Part shown: piece by piece, positions 20,804 to 32,046 of the stretch | Layout: the number at the start of each line of letters is the position of its first letter | How positions within the stretch are numbered: position 1 is the first letter of the stretch | Origin: Stenopsyche tienmushanensis | Taxonomy: Eukaryota > Arthropoda > Insecta > Trichoptera > Stenopsychidae | DNA: 64,000 bases | Direction of reading: 5' to 3' | NCBI GenBank assembly: GCA_008973525.1 | Contig: WACJ01000326.1 | Span: forward strand, 124,001 to 188,000 | Notes under the pieces: model-generated | The model's input: the letters and a program-made list of their open reading frames with translations, nothing else | The model's database searches: none | Told to the model about the DNA's origin: nothing | Program-made: the position numbers and the translations under genes

Positions 20804-23800
20804 ATGTCGGATATTGAAGCAAATCAAAGTAATCATCCACGCGTTACAAAAAAAGACACAAATGTAAAACCGGTTTTAGCCATCGCCTTACAAAAAATAA
20901 CAGATTGGTTCATATTAACGTAACTAATGAACGTTTTCAAATAATAATTCAAATGTAAGCTGTATTTTCCGATGCAGATCATATTTTTGGTTTCTACATG
21001 GCCAAAGCACTCCAGTTTATCCATCAAAGCTAGCACATCGGTATTGCTCCATTGAATTTACGTCCGCATTTCGAACGCCTAGAGCTTTTTGCATATGACG
21101 CTGAACACGTAGTGACATATGATTCAGAGTATGAAAACCAACCTGAGGTCTCATAATATCAACAGGTTTTGAACTGAGGTCTTGTTCTATCGTAGAGGTA
21201 TTCCAAAGTATTTGAAGTGCTCTTAAAAAAAAAATCAGCATCGTCATCTTCGTTATTGTACATCAACTTACTAAATACTATACACGTTGTTCAACAGACA
21301 TCTTGAATATATTTTATATTCTTCGCCAAATAATGGTAATCTATGTTATATTTATATTTTGAATGTAAAATTACTCAAAATGAATCGTTGATTTTACTGT
21401 AAAAGTTTTTCCGGAGTACAAAGAATTCAGTATCATCTCGGATTCACTCTTACACAAACTGAAGGTGTCTCCATGTCCACGTATAATTTATCCAAGCGAA
21501 TTCGAGACTGGTTGGTTTCTTATTTCAAGTTGATCCTTTCAATTCGGCAATTTCCAAGCGATAGTCTGCTTGATATTCCTATCATGCATGCGTTGTTCCT
21601 TTAGTTTATCCGGCTCTGAACCGGCCAGACTCTGTTCCCGTATCCAAAGACGACTCAACGAGATAACAAAACAATATTTTGATCTAAAAAATCAATTCAA
21701 ATTAAAATAGAAACTCAATTAACAATGAAACTGAATACAATTTTATTTTATTTAACGCCCCACAGACCGTCAGTTATTATGCACTTTCACTTCACGCGGT
21801 TGAATCATAATTTAATATACGTCGCTTCTATTTATGATGCAAATACTTGTCCATATTTGTTTATATATACTCAAATTTAGGCATTTGATAAGTGCATTTT
21901 TCGCCTTGGATCATTGTACGAATGACACGCTTATCACGAGACGTTGTATATTCATTGATAAAAGGCTTATATTTGTATAAAATGCTCAAAAAAATTGAAT
22001 ACGGTATTAAAGCGAATACATTTTAATGCTACGTGTATTATTTTAATTTTAGACGAAAGACAACGGGTGCGGTATTTTCGGCTTTCGTCCAAAATGCCTT
22101 CAACGATTCACCACTCCCAAGAGTTTCATGGTCGTTTACGGCCTTTTAGGCACAGTGCAAGCCATGGCGTTTGTATATTTTGTAGTATCGTTGACGACAA
22201 TGGAAAGAAGATTTAAAATTCCGAGCAAAACGACAGGTAAATCGATCTTATCAAAATTTCAAGATGCGTATTTAATCGAAATATTACATGTTATTTATTT
22301 GATTGCAGGAATAATGCTTAGCGGAAATGAAATAAGTCAAATATTATTATCATTGTTTTTATCATATTTCGGAGGACAACGCAATAGACCGAGATGGATA
22401 TCGTGGGGCGTACTATTGTGCTCTTTATCCTGTTTCATTTTAGCGATGCCGCATTTTCTTTACGGTCCCGGAGAGGTAAAAAGACAATATTTGATTTGAT
22501 TTATATTCGAGGATGGATTATAATTTATATTTGAAAATTAAGGACGCTCTGGCATTAACAAAAGAATATGCGGACACGTTTGTCAACAGTTCATCAAGTG
22601 AACAATCCAATGCCAAATCTTTGCTGTGTTCATCGTCAAAGCCGCCCGATACCTGCGAAGAAATCCACTTTTTTAGTGAATTTTCATTTTTACCTGCCGT
22701 ACTAGTGTTTATATCGCAATTCGTTCTTGGAATAGGAAATACACTATATTATTCATTAGGAAATACTTATATGGATGATAACACTAAAAAGACTCAAACG
22801 CCAATGTTACTCGGTACTTGAATTTATTAAAAATGTATTTATATATGCTCAATATTGAAGTTAATTTATATATTTGTTTTGATCCTAGGCTATGCTAGTG
22901 CGTTGAGAACATTAGGTCCGGCAATAGGCTTCATTCTAGGGCCGATATGTTTATCGCTCTACATAGATCCGTCTCTGACGCCGTTGATCACAAAAGACGA
23001 CGCTAGATGGATGGGTGCGTGGTGGTTGGGATGGATTATATTAGGCATATTGATGTTTTTCTTCAGCATACTTGTCGGCATGTTCCCGAAGGATCTTCCG
23101 AAAGCTCCGAAAGTAGAAGACGGTCTTCCTCAATATCCAAAATTTACGCCAATGGTCACGGAAAAGACGGACAAAGATGAAATACCATTTGCTAAAAATT
23201 CGTTACCGCCTAAACTAGATCTGCCAGAAGAAACAGAGGAAAAAACCTTTAAAGGCAAATAATATAATACGAAACATCTCATCTGTTCATAATGAATATT
23301 ATAACATTTCCCATTTTATATTACAGATTTTCCCCAAGCCTTAAAACGAGTGATCAATAACAAAATTTTGATGAGCAATATATTTTCAATAGTATTTTAT
23401 ATCCTCGGATCGAGCGCGTATATTACATACATGGCAAAATATATTGAAGTTCAATTCAATAGACCGGCTGCGTCGTCGACGATTATAGCCGGTCCGGCAA
23501 TATTAATCGGCATTGTAGCCGGATTTCTTTTATCGGGCTGGTATATATCTAAGAAAAAGCCAGTTCCTCGTCGACTGTTACTTTGGAATGTCATCGTGGG
23601 GATAATCTATCTCGTCGGAGAGATATCGTATATATTTATTAGTTGTCCACAAAGCTCTATTGAAATGCAGCTATCAAGTAATGAAAGGTAATACGTCGAT
23701 ATAAATATTTAATTTAACCCTAGATCACTGATCATATCTTTAAGTTACGCTATCACTACATATTAATCTCACAGACTAACAAAATAAAACTTGGCTGAAA

Positions 23801-25428
23801 GTTTTAGCTGAAAAGCATATTATATTTATTAAATTTAATGAAACAACGTCAAATAAGTCAAATGTAAACCCTTTGAAGTCAAAATATTATCCTGAACTCT
23901 CTCAGCGTGGGCAGAAGCATTATCCATAATTACCATGGCTTTCAGAGGAAGATTATTATCCAGCAGGTATTTTTTTTATCTCAGGATCAGCAGCAGAGTC
24001 TATCCATTCGGTAAACAGCTCTTCATCTACCCATGCCCTGCTGCTTGACCTCTACATAACAGGCAGCCTGTCCTTTTGCACGTCTTGAATGCTCGCGGAT
24101 TCTTCGAAGAGTAAATAAGAAGAGGCTTTATTTTCTTATCGGCACTCGCATTCGTACAAGAGGAGTGTCAGATGGTTTTTCATCGGTTTATGGCTTAGTA
24201 ACTTCGTAATGCTCGCTCGTGTGACTCGTAACCAGGAACACTCATAAACCGAGGTTCCACTGTACATACGTATTGATCATGCACAGGTTTAGAATGTTAT
24301 AGAATACACATTGTCTCACTAATATTTTGTGGAATCTCCGCATTGGATTGATGTGCACACACATTTCGGTCATTAATTTGCTTATTTAAAAAGATACTAA
24401 GCTTGCGTTACATGTTGGAGTCTGTACTCCGTGAGACTAATGATTAGTGATCAAGGGTTAAAGCGTATTGTTAAGCTAAAAATGTATTTTAGGCCGAATT
24501 TGATAACGCAATGTAATCAAGACTGCATGTGCGAAGGAGTAAAATACAGTCCCGTATGTCATAAACCAACTGAACAAATATATTTCTCTGCGTGTCACGC
24601 AGGCTGCAAAATTCAACTACCTCACGCGCAAGTAAGTCGTCGTTATAAAATGCTATATTTTACAGCGGCGTATTTAAATTAATAAAATCAAAATTACAGG
24701 TCTACAACAATTGTTCGTGTATAGATGAATATCCAATAATAAATTTACTTAATAATAGCGACAAATGGGCTCAAAGTTCTAACGGTCCACCTTATGATAT
24801 CCCCGAAAATGAATGGAATTTGGTGCATGCGGGATCGTGTGCAGTCGGATGTATTTTTGGATATTATATGTTCGCCGTCATGGGAATGATAATAAACATA
24901 TTGGGTTCATCCAGTAAAATAGGAAACGTATTAGTAAATTATAGGTAATTTTCAACAACGATTAAAAGATATTTAAAGACTTACGAAAATGCTAATACGT
25001 ACGATTATTTTTAGATCTGTAGAGAAACAAGATAAATCATTCGCGCAGGGAATGCTACTCCTCTTGGTTTCGTTGTGTGCTTTAATTCCCGGCCCTATAT
25101 TATACGGAGCGATTATAGATTCAACTTGCGTCGAATGGGGAGAAAAATGTGGTCAGCGTACAAATTGTCTTATGTACGATAAAGTTAAATTCAGATTTTA
25201 CATAAACATCACTGCATTCTGTAAGTTAAATTTTGATATACAAATATTTGGGATAGAAATTTAAAATGTTATAATAACACATTTAATTTGTTTTCAGGTT
25301 TTACGTCAATAGCCGTTATTTTAGATACCGTTGTATGGTATTTAAGCAAAGATCTCGATCTTTACGGTGAAGACGATGAACAAAAACCTGCTATAACGCC
25401 GACGGAAGAAACTAAAACGCAGTTTTAA
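20804..25428 (+). CDS. Oatp: Organic anion transporting polypeptide (OATP/SLCO family), complete
   Basis: A plasma-membrane transporter for amphipathic organic anions. Ten exons join in frame to 709 residues plus TAA: 20804-20863, 22053-22236, 22309-22475, 22543-22813, 22889-23254, 23327-23687, 24493-24631, 24700-24944, 25015-25220, 25298-25428. The small first exon gives the start and 20 hydrophilic residues. Exon 2 opens C-G-I-F-G-F-R-P-K-C-L-Q, typical of the family before TM1. Residues 264-273 hold the OATP signature D-D-A-R-W-M-G-A-W-W. Residues 470-530 form the cysteine-rich Kazal-like extracellular loop (C-N-Q-D-C-M-C, Y-S-P-V-C, S-A-C-H-A-G-C, N-N-C-S-C). About 12 hydrophobic segments and the length fit the family. 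Nine introns are visible: eight GT-AG and one GC-AG after exon 5. The closest recalled relative is insect Oatp74D (ecdysone importer), but paralogue identity is unproven. Confidence 0.9.
20864..22052 (+). other. First intron of Oatp
   Basis: Donor aat|gtaaaa and acceptor 'ttttaattttag' enclose 1189 bases in phase 0. Minus-strand frames at 20833-21247 lie inside it. They are GC-richer and could be a decayed coding insertion, but contain no recognisable motif. Confidence 0.75.
23255..23326 (+). other. GC-AG intron of Oatp
   Basis: The exon ends ...ctttaaag at 23254, followed by GCAAAT. The acceptor is 'atattacag' ending 23326. Only this join keeps the conserved F-K-D-F-P-Q-A-L-K-R-V reading. 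No GT in the neighbourhood restores the frame with that residue order, and without splicing the frame stops at 23260-23262. Confidence 0.75.
23870..24190 (-). pseudogene. Tigger/jerky-type transposase fragment in an Oatp intron
   Basis: Within the 805-bp intron 23688-24492 the minus strand reads W-V-D-E-E-L-F-T-E-W-I-D-S, then N-L-P-L-K-A-M-V-I-M-D-N-A-S-A-H. This is the catalytic D-N-A-x-A-H region of pogo-superfamily (Tigger/jerky) DDE transposases. Upstream residues such as S-K-A-and-R-A-F-type stretches are frame-broken, so it is a dead fragment. Confidence 0.65.
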
Positions 25429-25432
25429 TAAA
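25427..25432 (+). terminator. Possible poly(A) signal overlapping the Oatp stop
   Basis: AATAAA begins inside the TAA codon. It is very close to the stop, so one of several A-rich motifs downstream (for example around 25868) may be the real signal. Confidence 0.3.
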
Positions 25433-25434
25433 AA

Positions 25435-26170
25435 CTATTGATCTTTAATAATACACTTTTCTCAAATACGTTAGACAAAAATGATCATTCGTTTTTATAT
25501 TTAGGATCGGATTTGTGAAGAAAAACATACCTTTTATTTACTAAGTAAATAGGAGGAAAACAAATAGCAGATTGAAATTTTCAGCAAATCAAACAGGAAG
25601 TTAAATTAATTTATTATGATATAATGTATCATTAATTATATTTAAATTAATTTTAATAAAACGTATATTTCCGCCGTCAGATTATTCAGTTGAGCACTTT
25701 AAGTACGCAAATGTAAAATCTCACTGGGATTAAAATAAACTGTTAAATATGCATTTATATATTCTTATTGCCGCATCGTTTTAATATAATTTTATACTTT
25801 AAAGAATTTTATTTTTCTATCGATTCATCTTATTCGAATCATTTTATTCATTTGAAATGTGATAGGTTAAAATTATATAATAAAAATATAGTTAAAAACG
25901 TGTTGTTTTAATAAAAATATATGTTTTTATACATTTTCAATATGGAATTGTTAAACAATTACTATTGGTTGTCTTCGTGGGAATGTTCAATCCATTGTTC
26001 AACAAAACTTCTTTTAGATTGTCGATTTATTCACCATTGCGTGTCTGAAAAAAAAATTAAAATTTTGTTAACAGAAAAAACTGATGTAAATAATAGAACA
26101 AATTCATTTTTAAAATGGAACTTTGCCGCAAATATTACACAAAGATTATTATCGTATAAAGTACCTTTGT
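25435..26170. other. AT-rich 3' flank of Oatp
   Basis: Probably includes the Oatp 3' UTR; no other feature is supported. Confidence 0.4.
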
Positions 26171-26184
26171 TATAAAGTTTAAGC

Positions 26185-26840
26185 CAACAGTAAACATGGA
26201 AAAAATTGGTCATCGAAGAAAATCCACAACATGATATTGAAGGACCATCGACTGAAAGCACGCAAGTTAGCAGACATAGTAGGTATCTCAAAAAGTACCG
26301 TACATCGCATGTGTGCAAGAAGGGTGCCACGGTTGCTCATAATGGAACAAAAACAGCATCGTGAGGATGTTTCAATCAGGTGTTTGGCAATGTTCCACAG
26401 CAATAAAGCCGAGTTTTTGCATCGGTTCATAACCATGGATCTTCAAAAAGGAAAGACAATCAACGTCGAGTATTATGCGAACTTATTACTTAACGTTTGA
26501 GTGAAGAAATCAAGTAAAAACGGCTGCATTTGGCTAAAAAGAAAGTATCGTTTCATCGAAAAAATGCACCAGTTCATACATCCGCTATCGCGGTGGTCAA
26601 AATCAATGAGTTAAATTTCGAATTGCTTCCTTATGCACTCTATTTAATAGATTTAGCCCCGTCAGATTATTTTCAAACAACGAAGAGTTGAAATCAGCGG
26701 TTGATGGTTATTTTCAGGAGTTCGATGGTTCTCAATATAAACAGGGTATCGAAGCTATTGAGCATCGTTGGGAAAAGTGTATCCAGCTCAGAGAAGACTA
26801 TGTTGAGACATAAAGATTGTATATATAAATATATATTTGT
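26185..26840 (+). pseudogene. mariner transposase, near full order but decayed
   Basis: The plus strand shows, in order, a helix-turn-helix (A-R-K-L-A-D-I-V-G-I-S-K-S-T-V-H-R), then C-A-R-R-V-P-R-L-L and H-S-N-K-A-E-F-L-H-R-F-I-T-M-D. After a deletion comes G-K-T-I-N-V-E-Y-Y-A-N-L-L. Out of frame follow a D-N-A-P-V-H-T-S-like segment near 26560 and a Y-S-P-D-L-A-P-S-D-Y-F-like segment near 26640. The tail I-E-A-I-E-H-R-W-E-K-C-I is near 26750-26780. At least one deletion and several frameshifts make it inactive. It belongs to a different mariner lineage from the SETMAR-type copies. Confidence 0.75.
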
Positions 26841-27154
26841 GTTATCCGAGCTAGAAATTGATGCAAAACTCACAGAATCTTCATTACTATTCTCCTCACA
26901 TTCAATTGTATTTTTACTTCTTAAATCGGTCCCTCATCGCTGAGGATCATGAACTTTTCTGTTATTAAACTCTGAACAGCTTATAGCGCTCTTAGGCTTA
27001 AAAAGGCTCTTTTAGATAAACAGCGAATAATCATTGCTAAACACATAAAAACTACAGATAAGACAATAGCATATTTAATAAATCGACGAAACGAAATTGA
27101 CAATTACCTTGGATTAATCGAGTATTTGTTTGGATGCTAATTTCTTATAAACAA

Positions 27155-27528
27155 TCATGTTTGTACAATTTCTGAAAATTCAATGGCTATAGCATCACTC
27201 GCTCTAATTATTGCATGTGGCACATCAACGCATGTCGGCGTTTCCAAGTCGCTCAATAAAAATTCTTGAATTTTAACGTCGTTTCCTTCAAAAGTACCTT
27301 TAACATTTGTGTTTTCATACAATTTAAGACTGCATCGTTTGCCTGAAAACGATTTAAACTTGTGTTAAATTGAATTTTACAATATTGTAAACAGGTGGGT
27401 ATGACGAATGTAATGTTAAGATCATGAAAAATACCTTTTAGATAAGATATTTTTTTCAAAAAACCTTCTCTAAGATATGCTCTGTCAATTTGCGAATTGA
27501 TTTGCTCTGCAGTTAGTGTTAAAGCCAT
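27155..27528 (-). CDS. Gemin7: Gemin7 homologue, SMN-complex subunit
   Basis: Two minus-strand exons, 27528-27435 and 27342-27155, flank a 92-bp GT-AG intron (g|gtattt ... ttttcag). They give 93 residues. The N-terminal part is helical (Y-L-R-E-G-F-L-K-K-I). Exon 2 is a Sm-like fold: C-S-L-K-L-Y-E-N-T-N-V-K-G-T-F, then D-V-K-I-Q-E-F-L-L-S-D-L-E-T-P and I-I-R-A-S-D-A-I-A-I-E-F. That is the Gemin7 pattern (V-x-A-x-F, F-x-V-S-x-L-x-T-P, R-x-S-D-x-I). Known vertebrate Gemin7 pairs with Gemin6 and helps load Sm proteins on snRNAs in the cytoplasm. This copy is shorter than the human protein, mainly at the N-terminus. The neighbouring 3' gene end is Oatp, transcribed towards it. The identification rests on motif pattern, not alignment. 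Confidence 0.8.
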
Positions 27529-27559
27529 TTCAAAACAAACAATCAACACCAATACTAAA

Positions 27560-28250
27560 TGTATGACAGTTGAGGTTATGTAGCGTATTTGACTTTGACA
27601 GATGACGCCCTAAAAGTATATTTTTCGTCCATAAACATTATTCATATTTTGTCGTTTGTGTTTATAATGTTTATTCATATTTATAAGAAATAAATAAGCA
27701 AAGAAAAAATTATCAATTTCAAAATCACTTACAAGTGAATCAAATTTGTAAAATACTCTATTCTCTTTTAAAAATATATATGTATGGATTAGGGAGTTTT
27801 TTAACACTTGTTCTATAAGGAATATATAATATGAACACTTTTAACACGCATAAAAGCATAAACAGGGGAACTGTTCACAAAATACTGAAGTTAATATACT
27901 TTTTCAGTTTTATAAACATGTATTGATAAAAGAATAAGCAGGTTTTAGTAACAATCATGTAACATTATTCAAATAATTTGATTGATTCCTGAGGTTAATG
28001 TTTTAATTAATTAAATCTGAAGGAACTATATCGCTATGGAACTGTTTTTGAGCATTATAAAAACGTTTTTGATATAATACAATATAGATAAATAGATACA
28101 TTTTTAACTAAGCAAATCAGCTTTTACAAATCCATATAAGTTATAATTATATTTCATCAGATTTCTCCAGTGTTGAAATTTTTTTACACTGCAAAAGAGT
28201 AATTAAAAAGTGTTTCAATATTTGATAAAATGAAATTGTAAGTTTCACTA
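27560..28250. other. Intergenic region between Gemin7 and the first secreted-protein gene
   Basis: This is a divergent arrangement: Gemin7 reads left and the 28373 gene reads right. The 27560-27610 part ('gtatgacagttgaggttatg') resembles short promoter-proximal sequence often seen at insect genes, but no core motif is certain. The rest is AT-rich with no exon. Confidence 0.35.
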
Positions 28251-28372
28251 TGCCCGTATAATATTGGAATAATTATGCCAAATGCACTTTCCATCGAGGC
28301 TCAAATATTTAGTAAAAAGCTTACAATTTTATTTTACATCAGGACATCGTTTGGTGACAACGCGTTTCAAAA

Positions 28373-30348
28373 ATGTTGCTCTTCAAGATCTTTGCCCCTC
28401 TTTTGGTTTTGTGTGGTGTTAAAATTATTTTTGCTGACGGTGCTGCCAGTATGTATAATGATTATTGTGTTTAATTTTAAATTGCGATGGGGAATTCAAA
28501 TATAACCCGGAAAAGACGGCGAGAAGTAGCATCATCTGTTGCGCAACGCGTAATTATTCGTTTTTATTTAAGGGGATGTCTAGAGGCACAAATTTTGGGT
28601 GTTTTTTTAAGCTCGAAAAAATAATATTTTAATATAGATAAAAAAATAAAAATATTCTTAATTAATAAAAATGTGGCTATAGTCTCTACCTCAAACAGAA
28701 ATAGTGATTTTATTTTCGCAAAATTACGACTGTTTAAAAAAAAAATTATTTTTTGGCCTTATTGTTCCACAGTTTAATTTTTTTTTAGATAGTTAAAGAT
28801 CAAATTTCGACATAAATATGGTAGGAACGATAGAATAAATGATATAAAAATGGTTTATATCAAATTTAAAGTAAATTTGTTAATTAAAACCTGAGATGTT
28901 GTGTCAACCGTGTTGAAAAAAGTAGTTTCGAGAAAAACCAGCTTAGTAGCCGCGTCACTAAAATAGCTTTAACTCCGTAAATAATTGGAATTTTGAAAAT
29001 TTCTTTGGAGAGTATATTCTTAAAAGCATACAATTTGAAAATATGCAAAAAAAAAAAAAATCGATTTTTTCATAAAATAGCTAAATTCCGGGTTATATTT
29101 GAATATCCCTGGTTTATTAAATAATCTTTAAAATGTTTATTTTCAGTTAATTCCACCAATTCAACAAAGCTCCAATTATTTTTCAATGATAGTAAAGGAT
29201 CGACCAAGAATGAATCCGGAAGAGGACTGTACGGCCTTTTAGGGTTTCTTACAGGTTTTCGCCTTGGACAAGGATTGGGTCCCACTAGCTACAGTTCTGA
29301 TATTCGTGAAAGTTCCCAACTTAATCTATTCGCTAAATTATTCAATGGTGCTCTTTATCTAACATTCGGAAGATATCCTTATCCATATCAATTTTCTATG
29401 CAATCCCCATCATATCCTCCATTGTCCGACAACATATTTCCAAGCGGTCTTCAACCACCAATTTGGTACCCTCCGAATTTAAATCCCATTGTGTTACCAC
29501 AGGGACACAATCCAATTAATCAGCAGCAAATCGTCAACATCCATGAACCATTCAATCCAAATGAAGCCCCGAATGAAAATTATCAGGAGATAAACGATCA
29601 TAATTCTCAACAAATCCATAACAATTTTCAAAGTGATACATCTATGATTGACGATGTGCTTTTGAAGAATTCTTCTGATGAGGCAGAAATTATTGATGCT
29701 AAGAATTTAATACAAAATACGACATGCGATCAATTCAATTCAACCTGCATCGACGCAATTGAATCCGATTTCGAAGACATCAATGAAACATTAGAAGTGC
29801 AAGCAAGTGATCAATCCGGTACTAAAATTTCTGGAAATGACACCATTTCAACAACCACGACAACTGAAAATATCCACAATATCGCCCTCGACAATTCGAC
29901 GAATCTCAATAATCAAAATAAAACGATTGCAACCAATTCGATGGAACACAATGCGACGACGACGAAACCTCATGATTCATCATCAGCAACTCAATCGTTT
30001 TGGAACGGATCTCATAATCTACCCCATGACACATCAATACATCCCTATCCATATTCATATTACCATTATTACAGTAACGGTTCTCAGTACGAACATATCA
30101 GCATTACCGAGAAGCCAAATTCCAACAGCGACTTTCTAAGGCAATCTGATATCTACGCCGACGACAGCTATGAAAGCTATCTTCCAAAAATTGACGACCC
30201 TAAAATACCATTTTACACCGAGCATGAAAATTATGAAACCTTCAGACCTATGATCGGTAATTATTATGATCAGGAGAATTTAAATAAATTCAATGTGCGA
30301 CAGGAAGAAAGCCAATTTGTTCCGATGGAAGGATCCAATCGTTTATAA
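28373..30348 (+). CDS. Secreted Asn/Ser/Thr/Tyr/Pro-rich glycoprotein, unknown family
   Basis: Exon 28373-28448 (ATG, signal peptide L-L-F-K-I-F-A-P-L-L-V-L-C-G-V) splices in phase 1 (cca|gtatgt ... tttcag) to 29147-30348, giving 425 residues. After the signal comes a Gly/Leu-rich patch (G-L-Y-G-L-L-G-F-L-T-G). It is followed by a Pro/Tyr-rich region with W-Y-P-P-N-L, then a long acidic Asn/Ser/Thr segment with at least nine N-x-S/T sequons between residues about 150 and 290, then a Tyr-rich tail (Y-P-Y-S-Y-Y-H-Y-Y). There are few cysteines and no known domain. It is likely extracellular: cuticle, silk, mucin or glandular product. The next gene downstream has the same layout. AATAAA lies at 30462-30467. 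Family unknown; the splice model is well supported. Confidence 0.75.
28487..29112 (+). mobile_element. mariner-derived MITE inside the intron of the 28373 gene
   Basis: The ends 'attcaaatataacccgga' (from about 28493) and its inverse 'tccgggttatatttgaat' (29087-29104) bound about 625 bases, filling nearly the whole 698-bp intron. Just inside the left end lies a transposase start shared with 55.3 kb and 52.4 kb (R-E-V-A-S-S-V-A-Q-R-V-I-I-R-F), cut off after about 20 codons. The rest is non-coding and matches 38690-39000 inverted. It is therefore a deletion derivative of a mariner-type element. Confidence 0.7.
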
Positions 30349-30461
30349 CACTGTAAAATATGCCAATTAAGATTTCTACTTTCTAAATTTCCAAAATTTA
30401 GCAGCCAATTGCGAATTTATTGTTGTAAATGTGATTATTAATAATTGTGAAAGGATGACAT

Positions 30462-30467
30462 AATAAA
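30462..30467 (+). terminator. Poly(A) signal of the 28373 gene
   Basis: AATAAA 114 bases after the TAA; a second AATAAA follows near 30537. Confidence 0.5.
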
Positions 30468-30689
30468 CGCATCAGAGGCTATAAACTATTTTCGTTATTA
30501 AGTATTCAGATTGATGCATTTGTACATTTATTTTATAATAAAACAACGTTTGGAAAATAAATATGTCTTATTGTTTCATCCCTTAAAATAATGTATAGTC
30601 CGAATATTCTCATTTTGGGTGTTTTTATTTTAAGACCCGAAAGTATTCGTACATTTTGAGACCTTGTGTTTGATTATTGATCTTTTGAT

Positions 30690-31140
30690 TGACTCCAGAA
30701 ATTCAAATCAGGCAATATAAGCTTAAGGAATTAACCGAGAACTGGAAGACTCTCGAATTTTGATAACGATGCACTAAAATCTCCAATAGAGTCAGATCCA
30801 TGGGAAACAATCGAGGAGTTATTGCAAAGATTGGGATCCCCCATGGACATAAAAAATGGCTCATTTACGATAATATGCGATGAAAAATCAATGGCTTTCC
30901 CATAAAAAGCCCCCAATTTCAACTCATAAGTCTGAATTGATTATTAAAAAAATGATTTTTCTATATGTTGGAATATGCAGAGAATAATTCATTAATAAGG
31001 CAAAGCAAATTTGACAAATTTGCTTCTAAGCCGGAAAGTTTTTACGAAAAAGGAATTGAAGGACTGCCAAAGTGATGCGAAGATGTGTTGAATATTAAGG
31101 GAATTATATTTTATAATGTTGGATACACATTTTTTCTTAT
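30690..31140 (+). pseudogene. mariner transposase remnant, internally deleted
   Basis: Three pieces of one transposase follow in order on the plus strand: I-E-S-D-P-W-E-T-I-E-E-L-L-Q-R-L-G (second helix-turn-helix); a segment out of frame resembling the K-x-Q-W-L-S-P block and the I-F-L-Y-V-G-I motif; and the tail A-S-K-P-E-S-F-Y-E-K-G-I-E-G-L-P. Stops and deletions separate them. A related fragment lies at 41493-41690. Confidence 0.65.
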
Positions 31141-31245
31141 AAATAAATTTAAACGCTTTTTTCTAAATACGCGAATATTTTCTAGTCCTCCTAATGCGTT
31201 TTTAGCTTAGATTTTTATAGATTTCTTTGGATGGAACTTACCATT

Positions 31246-31616
31246 TAGTGGCGGATTTAGCTCTTAAGTGTAATTTTTAAGTATTAAGTAAATCATCATC
31301 ATCATAGTGCAGTCACAAACAGTCCCCTGCAGAACTAGAGCCTCTTCAATATTCATTCACATGAAATGATTTTCATTTAGAACGCTCATCTAGCGGGCCA
31401 CTTGGATGAACGTATCGAAGGGCGTTTTGTAAACTACCCTAGGCGACCCTTGTTGATTTTACTGGAAATGGCTTTCTGGAGTACAGAGTCCAGTCCCTCA
31501 TTTCCTTGCAAGGGTGTTGTCGAGCGTCCATACGTTGTACGGCCAAATTCCAAATGACCGAACCCTAAAATTTAGTATAATTAATTGGGTTTTCTCAAGT
31601 GATAAATCCGCCACTG
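31246..31616. mobile_element. hAT-like MITE between the two secreted-protein genes
   Basis: The left end 'tagtggcggattta' (31246) and the right end 'taaatccgccactg' (31603-31616) are inverted repeats of the CAGTGGCGGA type typical of hAT elements. The 371-bp body has no transposase. A clear 8-bp duplication was not found. Confidence 0.6.
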
Positions 31617-32046
31617 GTCGTGTACATATCCAGATAAATTTGGATCCAATAAATTTGAACCCATTTGGTTTTTTCAGTTGAAGGTTGGTATTTTTACCAT
31701 TCTTTGAATTATGCTATGGATCAAAAATGGGTTTCCAAATTATAAAGCGTTTTCCTGCCTCTATGATATTGATAGATCAATCCTTGGGACTTTTTTAAAA
31801 TCGAAATAATGATAACCATGGTAAGAAATCCTACAAAATTAATCAGCTAAAGTCATTCATTACAATCGAAATTGAATACCCCTAATAATTAATACGATCA
31901 AGTGCATTACCTGTAAATTGATTGTGAAAGTTTACAAATTAAAGCAGGCTTAGATTCGATTTTAAACTGTCAGATATCAACGCGTTGTTGAAGTGTTAAC
32001 ATCGTGCAGACGAATCGAATTTTAAAGTGTTAGATTTTGGAACAAA

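Noticed and set aside
20833..21247. Minus-strand frames in the first Oatp intron as a nested gene, or a MADF/BESS-type fragment
   Set aside because: The reading is broken, no motif is convincing, and splice signals are absent. Kept only as a note on the intron.
22128..22499. A 123-codon frame as a stand-alone small membrane protein
   Set aside because: It spans Oatp exons 2 and 3 with the short intron between them read through. The ten-exon model explains it fully.
27253..27552. A 99-codon unspliced minus-strand frame
   Set aside because: It reads through the Gemin7 intron and then uses the wrong register of exon 2. The spliced model gives the conserved Sm-like sequence instead.
29807..30139. 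A 110-codon plus-strand frame inside the 28373 gene
   Set aside because: It lies wholly inside the well-supported 425-residue frame in another register and has biased composition (Ile/Arg/Thr) typical of a shadow.
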